The position numbers and the translations under genes are program-made. Positions 8,685-16,917 of a DNA stretch of 64,000 nucleotides are shown piece by piece. Position 1 is the stretch's first letter. Every line of letters begins with the position of its first letter. Source of the stretch: Bacteroidales bacterium (GTDB lineage: Bacteria; Bacteroidota; Bacteroidia; Bacteroidales; UBA932). The stretch is from the NCBI GenBank assembly GCA_017544265.1, contig JAFYEM010000030.1:62001-126000 (forward strand), read 5' to 3'. The notes beneath the pieces were generated by a model. It was given only the letters and a program-made list of their open reading frames with translations. It searched no databases and was not told where the DNA came from.

Positions 8685-9261
8685 ATTTCTTCAATTTGTT
8701 AAACAATACCATAAGATAGCCAAGGGCGAGGAAGGCTCCGGGAGCCATGACGAAGGCGAGCATGCCGTCGCCGGGGATGAACTTGAAGCCGAAGGCGGAG
8801 CCGCTGCCCAGGATCTCGCGCACGAGGCCGAGAACCGTGAGCGCAGCAGTAAAGCCGAGGCCGATGCCGATGCCGTCAAGGGCCGATGCGCCGACTCCGT
8901 TCTTGGAGGCGAAAGCTTCAGCACGTCCGAGCACTATGCAGTTTACCACAATAAGCGGGATAAACAGGCCGAGAGCCTCGTAAATCGCCGGGGTATAGGC
9001 CTGCATGATGAACTGGAGCAGTGTCACGAAAGTCGCGATAACTACTATATAGACAGGGATATGGACCTTGTCCGGGGTGACGGGCGCGATCAGCGAAATC
9101 GCAATGTTCGAAAGGACCAGGACGAAAAGGGTCGCAAGGCCCATGGAAAGGCCGTTGACGGCGGAAGTCGTAGTCGCAAGAGTGGGGCACATGCCCAGCA
9201 GCAGCACGAAGGTCGGATTGTTCTTGACAAGTCCGTCCGCAATAAGTCTGAATTTACTCAT
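8683..9261 (-). CDS. rnfE: Rnf complex subunit RnfE
   Basis: The 192-residue membrane protein starts KFRLIADGLVKNNPTFVLLL-GMCPTLA and carries 'PLIVVNCIVLGRAEAFA', the RnfE/NqrD signature and the counterpart of RnfA. The Cys in GMCPTL and VVNCIVLG are the expected iron-sulfur ligands shared with RnfA. Several transmembrane helices cover nearly the whole chain. The start overlaps the end of rnfG by eight bases, which suggests translational coupling. Confidence 0.96.
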   Translation of the reverse strand: MSKFRLIADGLVKNNPTFVLLLGMCPTLATTTSAVNGLSMGLATLFVLVLSNIAISLIAPVTPDKVHIPVYIVVIATFVTLLQFIMQAYTPAIYEALGLFIPLIVVNCIVLGRAEAFASKNGVGASALDGIGIGLGFTAALTVLGLVREILGSGSAFGFKFIPGDGMLAFVMAPGAFLALGYLMVLFNKLKK

Positions 9262-9865
9262 CGAGTGGTTCCTCCTTGATTATAACAGATGCGCCGGTGG
9301 AGCCGTCGATTCTCTCTCCCCGGAGGGACCTTACCACGTCAACGGCATTTGAAACCGCGAGCGCATAGGCCCTGGAAGTAATTGTGGAAGCGGTTATGGC
9401 GTCCACGTCACCGCCGTCTTTGCGCACCGAAAGAGTCTTTACAGAAGGATCGAAGCCTTTCCACTGGGCCATGAAGGCCTCGTCAGTCTCACATTTGGCA
9501 CCCAGGCCCGGAGTCTCGGAATGCGACAGGACGCAGCTGTTATAGACAATCCCGTCCGGGGTGATACCGACCATCAGGGTGAGGGGGCCGCCGAATCCGG
9601 AAACGGTGCTGCGCACTGCGTATCCGACAACCCCGGCAGGGCCTTCCGCCTTGAAATAATGGTATTTCACCTCGCCCAGCATAGCGTCATCCTCGCTGGT
9701 GGAACTGAACTCCGGAAGGACCTTCGCGATGGCTTCGTTGCTCTTTCGCTCCGCTGCCGCGCTGATGGGGTCTTTTGTGAGCACATAGGCTCCCGCAAGT
9801 ATGCCTGAACATACCAGACAGGTGAGCGAGAGCACCAATACCATATTCAACAGATTTGACTTCAT
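9254..9865 (-). CDS. rnfG: Rnf complex subunit RnfG (FMN-binding)
   Basis: The 203-residue protein has one N-terminal membrane anchor (LLNMVLVLSLTCLVCSGILAG) and a periplasmic FMN-binding domain. The site for covalent FMN is near residue 160 in 'DVDAITASTITSRAYALAV': the usual D-x-x-(S/T)-G-A-(S/T) is here D-A-I-T-A-S-T, so the threonine acceptor is kept but the Gly-Ala pair has become Ala-Ser. 'SHSETPGLGAKCETDEAF' is another conserved RnfG/NqrC stretch. It relays electrons between RnfD and the other subunits. The gene lies three bases after rnfD. Confidence 0.94.
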   Translation of the reverse strand: MKSNLLNMVLVLSLTCLVCSGILAGAYVLTKDPISAAAERKSNEAIAKVLPEFSSTSEDDAMLGEVKYHYFKAEGPAGVVGYAVRSTVSGFGGPLTLMVGITPDGIVYNSCVLSHSETPGLGAKCETDEAFMAQWKGFDPSVKTLSVRKDGGDVDAITASTITSRAYALAVSNAVDVVRSLRGERIDGSTGASVIIKEEPLDE

Positions 9866-9868
9866 CTC

Positions 9869-10843
9869 CTACCTCCCGAATTTTTTCTGTTTGAAGGCCC
9901 TGTCCAGAAGCGGCACGAAGGAATTCATTATAAGAATCGCGAACGAAACACCTTCAGGATAGGAACCGAAATAACGAATCATCATGGTCAGGAAACCGAT
10001 TCCCACGCCGAAAATCACGCCGCCCCAGAGCGACATCGGAGAAGTCACATAGTCGGTCGCCATGAAACACGCGCCGAGAATGAGACCGCCGGTGAGCAGG
10101 TTGAAGAGCGGGTCAGTGAAGCGGGACGGGTCTATGCCCCAGAATATCAGGGACACGAGGGCCACGGTTCCGAATATGGAAAGGGTAATCCAGGGCTTGA
10201 TTACCTTGCGGATGAGAAGGTACACAAAGCCTGCGAGCAGCGCCAGGGCGCAAACCTCGCCGGCTGAGCCGCCGATTGAGGCGAAGAGCATGTCCGCATA
10301 GTCATAGCCGGAGGTCAGTTCCTGGATGGTGGAACCCCTCATAAGGCCTTCCTGCACTGCGGAAAGGGGCGTCGCGCCGCTGACTGCATCGACACCGAAA
10401 AGGCCCTGCGGCGCGCTCCAGGTGGTCATATATGTCGGGAAGGACACCAAGAGGAACACTCGTCCGACAAGAGCCGGGTTGAATACATTCTGCCCGAGTC
10501 CGCCGAAGGTCATCTTGGCGACTCCGATTGCGACCGCAGCGCCTATGAATACGACCCACCAGGGAGTGGTGTACGGGAGGTTAAGCCCCAGCAGGATACC
10601 TGTCACCACGGCGGACATGTCGCCGATGGTGGACGGCTTGCGGAGCATATAGCGGGTGATTGCCCATTCCAGCAGCAGGCAGCTGCCCACGCTGACAGCC
10701 ATCACGAGGATTTCCCTCCAGCCGTAGAAGAGGAAGGAGCAGAGCACCGCCGGAAGCAGCGCCACCACCACGTCGAACATAAGCGAACGGGTGGAATTCT
10801 CCGAATGGATATGGGGCGAGGGTGATACTAAAAGCTTACTCAT
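9869..10843 (-). CDS. rnfD: Rnf complex subunit RnfD (flavinylated membrane subunit)
   Basis: The 324-residue polytopic protein opens with 'LLVSPSPHIHSENSTRSLMFDV', the normal RnfD/NqrB N-terminus. The covalent FMN motif SGAT is seen in 'FGVDAVSGATPLSAVQEG'. 'NVFNPALVGRVFLL' and the C-terminal 'MRYFGSYPEGVSFAILIMNS' are family signatures (the last read here as MIRYFGSYPEG). RnfD forms part of the ion path across the membrane. The gap to rnfC is six bases. Confidence 0.96.
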   Translation of the reverse strand: MSKLLVSPSPHIHSENSTRSLMFDVVVALLPAVLCSFLFYGWREILVMAVSVGSCLLLEWAITRYMLRKPSTIGDMSAVVTGILLGLNLPYTTPWWVVFIGAAVAIGVAKMTFGGLGQNVFNPALVGRVFLLVSFPTYMTTWSAPQGLFGVDAVSGATPLSAVQEGLMRGSTIQELTSGYDYADMLFASIGGSAGEVCALALLAGFVYLLIRKVIKPWITLSIFGTVALVSLIFWGIDPSRFTDPLFNLLTGGLILGACFMATDYVTSPMSLWGGVIFGVGIGFLTMMIRYFGSYPEGVSFAILIMNSFVPLLDRAFKQKKFGR

Positions 10844-10849
10844 AACTGT

Positions 10850-12211
10850 CTATTTTGATGCGGCGGCCTTTGCGGCGGCAGCGCGGGCCCTGATTACTCC
10901 GAGAACGTCCGCCTTGGCGAGACGGATGCGGTCCAGGAGAGGAATATTTGCCGGGCAGCTGTAAAGGCAGCAGCCGCATTCTATGCAGTCCTGGATAGCG
11001 TTTGCCTCCAGGCCTTCGAGATCACCGGCCTTCACGAGGCGGTTCAGGAGATAGGGCTCGAGGCCCATAGGGCAGGCGTCCGTACACTTTCCGCAGCGGA
11101 TGCAGCTGCCTTCCTGTCCCCGGAGAGTCTCCTCGGGACGCAGCAGAAGCAGCGAAGATGTGCCCTTCAGGGTAGCTGATTCCAGATTCGCAACGGCCCG
11201 CCCCATCATGGGACCGCCGCTGATGACCTTTAAATCCCCTTCGGGCAGTCCTCCGGCCTTTTCGAGAATGAATGACAGCGGAGTACCCACGCGGACCAGG
11301 AAATTGGCCTGACGGGGTGCGCTGTTTCCTGTTACGGTTATAACATTGTCTATGAGGGGCTTGCCCTTCTGGACTGCGTCATAGACAGCGAGCGCGGTTC
11401 CGACATTCTGTACCACGGCGCCGACGCTGATAGGAAGGGCGCCGGAGCCCACCTGGCGGTGCATGACTGCGTCGATGAGCTGTTTTTCGCCGCCCTGCGG
11501 ATACCTCTTTTTAAGGCTCATCACCTCGATTCCGGAGAAATTCAGGCGGGCGATGACTTCACCGATATGCTTGATTGCCTCAGGCTTGTTCTCCTCGATT
11601 GCTATGGTGCAGGGCACTCCTCCGAGGGCTTTCCGGAGAATCGCGGCGCCCACGACCACCTGTTCGCCCTTCTCCAGAAGCACACGGAAGTCCGATGTCA
11701 GGTACGGTTCGCACTCGCAGCCGTTGATGATGAGTCTCTCGCAGACGCTTCCCGGAGGAGGCGAAAGCTTGACATGAGTGGGGAAAGTGGCTCCGCCGAG
11801 GCCCACGATTCCGCCGAGACGGATTTTTTCGATAATCGCCTTGGGGTCGTCGGGAATATCGGTGACAAGAGTCTCGGAACGGTCTATTCCTTCGGCCCAT
11901 TCGTCGCCCTCGACCTGGATTTCAATCGTCATGGACATCTTTCCGGCGAGATCCGCGCGGGGAGCCACGCTCTTTACGGTGCCGCTGACGGAAGAGTGGA
12001 TGAAAGCAGATACGAAGCCGCCGGGTTCAGCCACGACCTGTCCGGTTTTGACCTTGTCGCCCGGGGCGACCACCGGCACTGCGGGAGCGCCGATATGCTG
12101 GGCCACGCTGATATAGACAGTCCCCGGGGTGGGCAGCGTCTCGATGGCGCAGTCGCGGGAAATTTTGCTGTCGTGGGGATGGACCCCGCCTATGGAGAAG
12201 GTTCTTTTCAT
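10850..12211 (-). CDS. rnfC: Rnf complex subunit RnfC (NADH/FMN and Fe-S subunit)
   Basis: The 453-residue protein begins TFSIGGVHPHDSKISRDCAIE, a typical RnfC N-terminus. It has a Gly-rich nucleotide-binding stretch (IVGLGGATFPTHVKL), the 'INGCECEPYLTSD' signature, and two C-terminal [4Fe-4S] motifs, CIRCGKCTDACPMGLEP and CIECGCCLYSCPANIP. RnfC is the peripheral cytoplasmic subunit that exchanges electrons with NAD(H). Its start overlaps the rnfB stop by four bases. It ends in an Ala/Lys tail (RARAAAAKAAASK). Confidence 0.97.
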   Translation of the reverse strand: MKRTFSIGGVHPHDSKISRDCAIETLPTPGTVYISVAQHIGAPAVPVVAPGDKVKTGQVVAEPGGFVSAFIHSSVSGTVKSVAPRADLAGKMSMTIEIQVEGDEWAEGIDRSETLVTDIPDDPKAIIEKIRLGGIVGLGGATFPTHVKLSPPPGSVCERLIINGCECEPYLTSDFRVLLEKGEQVVVGAAILRKALGGVPCTIAIEENKPEAIKHIGEVIARLNFSGIEVMSLKKRYPQGGEKQLIDAVMHRQVGSGALPISVGAVVQNVGTALAVYDAVQKGKPLIDNVITVTGNSAPRQANFLVRVGTPLSFILEKAGGLPEGDLKVISGGPMMGRAVANLESATLKGTSSLLLLRPEETLRGQEGSCIRCGKCTDACPMGLEPYLLNRLVKAGDLEGLEANAIQDCIECGCCLYSCPANIPLLDRIRLAKADVLGVIRARAAAAKAAASK

Positions 12212-13122
12212 TTCTCTTCCTCCTTTTTATCTGCCGCAGCCGCTTCGGCAGCCTTTTTCTTACGCTCGGCTATTCTCGCCTTGACAGCTTCCACGTCCAG
12301 GGGCTTCGGGAATCCGACGCCGTGGATGGCTCCGGTCGGGCACACAGCCTCGCACTCGCGGCAAAGCTTGCACTTGGAGTAGTCTATGTAGGCGACATTG
12401 TTTTCAAATACAATGGCCTCGTGAGTACAAGTCTTGAAACAGATGCCGCAGCCGATGCAGGCATTCGCGCAGGCCTTTTTGACCTGAGGACCGCGGTCGC
12501 GGTTGATGCAGCACACCACCTCCCTCATGCCGCGGGGTCCTTTGGCCCGGAGTTCGATTACCGCCTTGGGGCAGGCCTTGACGCAGGCCCCGCAGGCAGT
12601 ACATTTGGACTCGTCCACCTCGGGCAGTCCGGTTTCGGGATTCATCTTCAGGGCGCCGAACTGGCAGGCTCCGACGCAGTCTCCGCAGCCAACGCAGCCC
12701 CAGGAACAGCCGGTGTCCCCGCTGTAGAGGGTGGCCTTGACGCGGCAGGAGAGCGAGCCGCAATAGACATTGACCGTCGGGCGGACATCGCAGCTGCCGT
12801 TGCAGCGCACCACGGCGACCATGGGGGCTTTTTCCTTCACCTGCCTGCCGAGTATGGCTGCGACTTTTTTCATGGTTTCGCCGCCGCCAACGGGGCAATA
12901 GACAGAATCCAGGTCGTCGGCCTTCACGGCCGCTTCGGCAAAAGCGCGGCAGCCCGCAAAACCGCAGCCGCCGCAATTCGCCCCGGGCATTGCCTTCTCC
13001 ACATCATCGATGCGGGGATCTTCCTCGACCTTGAATTTCTTCGCAACGGCGAAGAGAATCGCGGCCAGAAGCATGCCCAGCACCGTGAGTATAACAATGG
13101 TCCAGATTACTAGTTGTGTCAT
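12208..13122 (-). CDS. rnfB: Rnf complex subunit RnfB (ferredoxin-interacting Fe-S subunit)
   Basis: The 304-residue protein has one N-terminal membrane helix (VIWTIVILTVLGMLLAAILF), then a four-Cys cluster domain (MPGANCGGCGFAGC...CPVGGG), then several ferredoxin-like [4Fe-4S] motifs (CSWGCVGCGDCVGACQFGAL, CTACGACVKACPKAV, CIGCGICFKTC, CKLCRECEAVCPTGAI). This is RnfB, the likely entry site for electrons from reduced ferredoxin. It is the first of the six rnf genes and overlaps the rseC-like gene before it by four bases. The Lys/Glu/Ala tail is low complexity. Confidence 0.97.
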   Translation of the reverse strand: MTQLVIWTIVILTVLGMLLAAILFAVAKKFKVEEDPRIDDVEKAMPGANCGGCGFAGCRAFAEAAVKADDLDSVYCPVGGGETMKKVAAILGRQVKEKAPMVAVVRCNGSCDVRPTVNVYCGSLSCRVKATLYSGDTGCSWGCVGCGDCVGACQFGALKMNPETGLPEVDESKCTACGACVKACPKAVIELRAKGPRGMREVVCCINRDRGPQVKKACANACIGCGICFKTCTHEAIVFENNVAYIDYSKCKLCRECEAVCPTGAIHGVGFPKPLDVEAVKARIAERKKKAAEAAAADKKEEEK

Positions 13123-13529
13123 TTTATGGTAAATATGTATTCCTTTTCAAGTTTGTCGCGCATCAGCCACACGACGAAATAATAAAGCGCGGCGGCAGCG
13201 ATTCCGACGGCGGCGGAAACGACTTCCCCGGCCCCGAGGGCAAGGCAGCCGAACAGCACCGCGACGAGCAGAATCAGCGGGACGGCGTAGGCAATCCATA
13301 CGGCCTTCAGACCGAGGGAGCCTTTGAGGCAGACCTCGACCTCGTCCCCGACCTGGTACAGCCTGCTCATAGTCGCAGGTACCTCGATCAGCTTTTCCTT
13401 GTACCCGGCCATGCCGCAGAGGCCTTTGGCGTGACAGGCGGAACAGGCTTCTTCGACGAGAATTTCCACCGAAATCACTTCGGGGCTCACGGCGACCACT
13501 TTTCCTTTATGAGTGAGAACTTCCTTCAT
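13119..13529 (-). CDS. rseC: RseC/MucC-family (SoxR-reducing system) membrane protein
   Basis: The 136-residue protein has a small N-terminal domain with clustered cysteines (EACSACHAKGLCG), as in RseC family proteins. Two transmembrane helices follow (AVWIAYAVPLILLVAVLFGCLAL and VVSAAVGIAAAALYYFVVWLM). RseC homologues often sit beside rnf/rsx genes. In E. coli the Rsx-RseC system keeps SoxR reduced; whether that role holds here is unknown. The ATG shares one base with the dnaB stop and the stop overlaps rnfB by four, so it is part of the rnf transcription unit. Confidence 0.88.
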   Translation of the reverse strand: MKEVLTHKGKVVAVSPEVISVEILVEEACSACHAKGLCGMAGYKEKLIEVPATMSRLYQVGDEVEVCLKGSLGLKAVWIAYAVPLILLVAVLFGCLALGAGEVVSAAVGIAAAALYYFVVWLMRDKLEKEYIFTIK

Positions 13530-14995
13530 CAGAAGTTTCCGTTTTCAAAATCGCGGTCCGCGGGAGCCAGATCGTTGTTCATGGCGCTCTCGTAGCGGGA
13601 AGCCTGGACGTCCAGGGCCTGGTCGGGCTCCACGAACTGCACCTGGGACGACTTGAATTTCATCTCTATGTCGCAGGTCTCGCCATTACGGTGCTTGGCT
13701 ATGACTATGAACGTCTTTTCCTTGTCTTCGACGCTTTCGGCCATGCCGACATAGTCCGGACGGTGGATGAAGATGACCATGTCCGCATCCTGTTCGATGG
13801 ACCCGGATTCGCGCAGGTCGCTCAGCTGAGGTTTACCCGTGCCGCCGGTTCTCTGGACAGCATTACGGGAAAGCTGGGACAGGGCGATGATGGGCACGTT
13901 AAGCTCCTTCGCGGTGGCTTTCAGCGTCCTGGAGATTGCGGCGACCTCCTGCTCGCGCAGTCCACGGAGTTCAGGGGGGCCCTGCATCAGCTGCAGATAG
14001 TCCACGAAAATAAGCCTCACGCCCTTTTGCTTCACGAGTTTCTTCGCCTTGTTGCGGAACTCCATTATCGGTATGCCGGGAGTGTCGTCAATGTAGAGCG
14101 GGGCCTTGGAGAGGTCTTTCAGCGTGTGCTCGAGCTGAACCCACTCATAGTCCTCCATCTTGGTTCCGCCCTTGATCTTGTCCGCGGGAAGACCGGACTC
14201 GGAAGTAATCAGACGTTTCGCGAGCTGGTCCGCGGACATTTCCAGGGAGAAGAAGGCTACGGGCATATTGTGCCTGACCGCCGCATTGCGGGCGAGGTTC
14301 AGCGAAAAAGCCGTCTTACCCACGGAAGGACGGGCCGCAAGTATGATAAGGTCCGATTTCTGCCAGCCCTGTGTCACCCTGTCTATCGAAGGGAAGCCGG
14401 AAGGGACGCCTGAAGGACCGTCCATTTTCTGGAGTTCCTGCAGATTGTCCAGCACCGAGTTGATAATGGAGCCGATGTCCTGGACATCCCTCTTCACGTT
14501 ATTCTCGATTGCCGCGAAAATCTTGCTCTGGGCGGAGTCTATCAGGTCGTCCACATTGGTGGTCTCGTCGTAGGACTGCTTCAGAATATCGTACGAAGCA
14601 GTGATAAGATCCCTCTGGATGGCCTTCTGCTTGAGGATTTTGATGTAGTACTCGATATGCGCCGCGGCGGCGATTTTCTGCGACAGGTCCGCCAGCACGG
14701 CAGGGCCGCCCACCTCGTCCAGGTTCCCGAGGCTGCGGAGCTTTTCGCTCACGGTGATAAGGTCGATGGACACATGCTCCGTAACAAGACGCTGCATGGC
14801 CTCGAAAATCATCCTGTGCCTGGGGTCATAAAAACACCCGGCGGAAAGTTCCTCCATCGATTCGTCGATGGTGGAAGGTTCCACCAGCATTGCTCCGAGC
14901 ACGGCCTCTTCGACGTCAAGAGCCTGAGGCGGTTTGTTCCCGACCTCAAGCCCAAGCGTTTCAATTGATGCCGTCTGATTCTTTTTCGCCGGCAT
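13529..14995 (-). CDS. dnaB: Replicative DNA helicase DnaB
   Basis: The 488-residue protein has the N-terminal DnaB interaction domain ('PPQALDVEEAVLGAMLVEPSTID'), a helical linker, and a RecA-like C-terminal motor. Walker A is AARPSVGKTAF; later motifs include 'VRLIFVDYLQLM' (Walker B), 'IALSQLSRNAVQR' and 'QLSDLRESGSIEQDADMV'. It unwinds DNA ahead of the replisome as a hexamer. There is no intein in the usual sites. It lies between a zinc-ribbon gene (8-base gap) and rseC (1-base overlap), so replication and redox genes share a transcript here. Confidence 0.98.
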   Translation of the reverse strand: MPAKKNQTASIETLGLEVGNKPPQALDVEEAVLGAMLVEPSTIDESMEELSAGCFYDPRHRMIFEAMQRLVTEHVSIDLITVSEKLRSLGNLDEVGGPAVLADLSQKIAAAAHIEYYIKILKQKAIQRDLITASYDILKQSYDETTNVDDLIDSAQSKIFAAIENNVKRDVQDIGSIINSVLDNLQELQKMDGPSGVPSGFPSIDRVTQGWQKSDLIILAARPSVGKTAFSLNLARNAAVRHNMPVAFFSLEMSADQLAKRLITSESGLPADKIKGGTKMEDYEWVQLEHTLKDLSKAPLYIDDTPGIPIMEFRNKAKKLVKQKGVRLIFVDYLQLMQGPPELRGLREQEVAAISRTLKATAKELNVPIIALSQLSRNAVQRTGGTGKPQLSDLRESGSIEQDADMVIFIHRPDYVGMAESVEDKEKTFIVIAKHRNGETCDIEMKFKSSQVQFVEPDQALDVQASRYESAMNNDLAPADRDFENGNF

Positions 14996-15003
14996 AACGG
15001 GGT

Positions 15004-15816
15004 CTATTCAAAATCCGGGTTGATTATGATTCGTCCGCAGTGCTCGCAGATGATGAGCTTCTTGTTGGAAGAAATCTCCACGATCCTCTGGGGAGTTATT
15101 GTGGAGAAACATCCGCCGCAGGAGTCGCCGTTATAGATACCCACGACAGCGAGGTGGTTGTGCACCGAAGCGCGGATTCTCTCGTAGGCGCTCATGGTCC
15201 TTGCGTCTATCTTGGCAGCTGCGGCAGCCCTCTTTTCCTGGAGGACGGCTTCTTCCTTCGCGGTGCTCTCGACTATGGACTCAAGTTCCTCTTTCTTCGC
15301 CTTGAGGTCCTCCGTGCGTATCTGGATGCGGTCCCTGAGGTCCTCCATACGGTCCTTCACAGCGGAAATCTCGAAGCGGATGTCGTTGATGTTCTTTTCC
15401 GCAATCTGGCGGAGAAGTTCCTGATTCTCAATCTCTTTGTTGAGGGAGTCATACTCACGGCTGTTGGAGATGCCCTCGAGCTGCTTCTGGTACTTGGCGA
15501 TAGTGTTCTCGCACTCAACGATGCTCTGCTTGTTGTCCGCCACGCTGCGGTTGTACTGCTCGACGAGGGCGGAAAGCTCGGCGGATTTCGCCTTGAGTCC
15601 GGCGATTTCTTCTTCGAGAGCCTGGACCTCCGCAGGCAGTTCGCCGCGAAGCTGAACGATTTTGTCAATGGCCGAATCGGCCTCCTGAAGGGTGTAGAGA
15701 GTTTTCAACTTTTCCGCTACGGGAATCTCTGAATCGGCGAAAGTCTTCTGCAGCGATACAAAAGTTTCCCTCTGGTCGATAGGGGTCTCTACTTTCTTGG
15801 TTTTTTTGCTTGCCAT
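15004..15816 (-). CDS. Coiled-coil protein with C4-type zinc ribbon (zf-RING_7 family)
   Basis: The 270-residue protein is mostly a long antiparallel coiled coil (about residues 30-205, with heptads such as LEEEIAGLKAKSAELSALVE). It ends in a C4 zinc ribbon: CGGC near 235 and CEHC near 258 ('DSCGGCFSTITPQRIVEISS', 'LIICEHCGRIIINP'). This matches the widespread C4-type zinc ribbon family (PF02591), whose biochemical role is not settled; links to nucleic acids or ribosomes have been proposed. It is placed between nif3-like and dnaB genes with short gaps. Confidence 0.88.
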   Translation of the reverse strand: MASKKTKKVETPIDQRETFVSLQKTFADSEIPVAEKLKTLYTLQEADSAIDKIVQLRGELPAEVQALEEEIAGLKAKSAELSALVEQYNRSVADNKQSIVECENTIAKYQKQLEGISNSREYDSLNKEIENQELLRQIAEKNINDIRFEISAVKDRMEDLRDRIQIRTEDLKAKKEELESIVESTAKEEAVLQEKRAAAAAKIDARTMSAYERIRASVHNHLAVVGIYNGDSCGGCFSTITPQRIVEISSNKKLIICEHCGRIIINPDFE

Positions 15817-15826
15817 TTTATCGAAT

Positions 15827-16588
15827 TCAATAATATTTTACAGGGTTTTCCTTATGCGCGCAGGCATAGGCCGCAAAGTTAGGAAAATTTTTCCGTACAA
15901 CGGACAATAAAATATCCACAATTTCCACTTCGCTTTCAAAATGGCCTATATCGGCGACGGCAAAGCCGCGGGGAGTGAAGAAACGGTGATAGGAAATATC
16001 GGCGCTGACATACAGCTGCGCGCCTTTCAGACGGGCCGTGTCTATGAATTCCGCCCCGGAACCCCCGCATACCGCAACGCGGGAAATCTTCACGAGCGGA
16101 TCGGCACTGGCACGGACGACTTTGCAGCCGAAGGCACGCTTGAGAAGGTCTATCGAAGCGGCGTAGGACAGCGGCGCAGGAATGTTTCCGATGGCACCCA
16201 GACCGCTTTCGTCCAGCACCTCCACCTCCTTCAGGCCAAGCTTCGCGGCCATTGCTCCGCTGACTCCGGCGAGGACCTTGTCGGCAGTGGTGTGGGCGGC
16301 ATAGACAAGTATTCCGGCGCGGATTGCCTTGATCAGGGCCTCCCCCACGGGCTCGTCCTCACTGATATGCCGTATTCCCTTGAAAATCAGCGGGTGATGG
16401 GTTATTATCATATTCACTCCGAGGCTCACGGCTTCATCCACGAGGGCGGGGGTGCAGTCGAACCCGACGAGCACTCCGCTGACCTCGTCGGAGGGGCTTC
16501 CGACAATGAGGCCGCTGTTGTCCCAGCTTTCCTGGATGGAAAGGGGTGCGAACTGCTCTATGGCAGCGCAGATTTCCGAGGCTCTCAT
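15827..16588 (-). CDS. Nif3-like dinuclear metal centre protein
   Basis: The 253-residue protein has the family's metal-binding stretch 'GVNMIITHHPLIFKGIRHI', the 'LVYAAHTTADKVLAGVSGAMA' motif and the C-terminal 'DIGHFESEVEIVDIL'. Nif3/DUF34 proteins form hexamers with a two-metal site; the E. coli homologue YbgI has been linked to GTP cyclohydrolase-like activity, but the role is generally uncertain. Many Bacteroidota homologues are about 365 residues because of a PII-like insertion. This one lacks that insertion and is the short form. The start overlaps the merR stop as ATGA. Confidence 0.92.
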   Translation of the reverse strand: MRASEICAAIEQFAPLSIQESWDNSGLIVGSPSDEVSGVLVGFDCTPALVDEAVSLGVNMIITHHPLIFKGIRHISEDEPVGEALIKAIRAGILVYAAHTTADKVLAGVSGAMAAKLGLKEVEVLDESGLGAIGNIPAPLSYAASIDLLKRAFGCKVVRASADPLVKISRVAVCGGSGAEFIDTARLKGAQLYVSADISYHRFFTPRGFAVADIGHFESEVEIVDILLSVVRKNFPNFAAYACAHKENPVKYY

Positions 16589-16917
16589 AGGGATTTGCGT
16601 ACTTCCTGGAGCTGGCGCTTGATTTCTTTCAGGGATTCAAGTGCTTTCACCCTGGCCTCTATGCTCTTGCGGTCAGCTTTCAGGGTTTTGGCGGCACCTT
16701 CGAGGGTCATTCCGCGATCCTTCAGCAGAAAACGTATCTGCTTCATGGTCTCGAGGTCTTCGGGGGTGAAGAGGCGGTTTCCCTTGGCGTTGCGCCTCAG
16801 GCTCAGGAACTGCTCGAAGTTGTTGCACCAGTAGCGCACCGCCGAGGCACTTTCTCCCAGTATCTCAGCGACTTCGCCCATTTTGTAAATCTGTTTTTCC
16901 ATATCGTTTTTTAACAT
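16585..16917 (-). CDS. MerR-family transcriptional regulator
   Basis: The 110-residue protein has a winged helix-turn-helix (YKMGEVAEILGESASAVRYW, then 'NRLFTPEDLETMKQIRFLLKDRGMTLEGA') and a short C-terminal coiled coil, matching the small MerR-like regulators common in Bacteroidota. It has no effector domain. The ATG ending at 16917 shares one base with the stop of the upstream M23 gene (TAATG), which favours it over the in-frame ATG five codons later. Its target is unknown. Confidence 0.9.
   Translation of the reverse strand: MLKNDMEKQIYKMGEVAEILGESASAVRYWCNNFEQFLSLRRNAKGNRLFTPEDLETMKQIRFLLKDRGMTLEGAAKTLKADRKSIEARVKALESLKEIKRQLQEVRKSL

Noticed and set aside
8383..9279. 298-codon plus-strand frame opposite rnfE
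   Set aside because: Low-complexity, charged translation with no motif; it is antisense to a clear RnfE and crosses the palindromic spacer.
11459..12382. 307-codon plus-strand frame opposite rnfC
   Set aside because: Shadow of a GC-rich gene; RnfC on the other strand has unmistakable Fe-S motifs.
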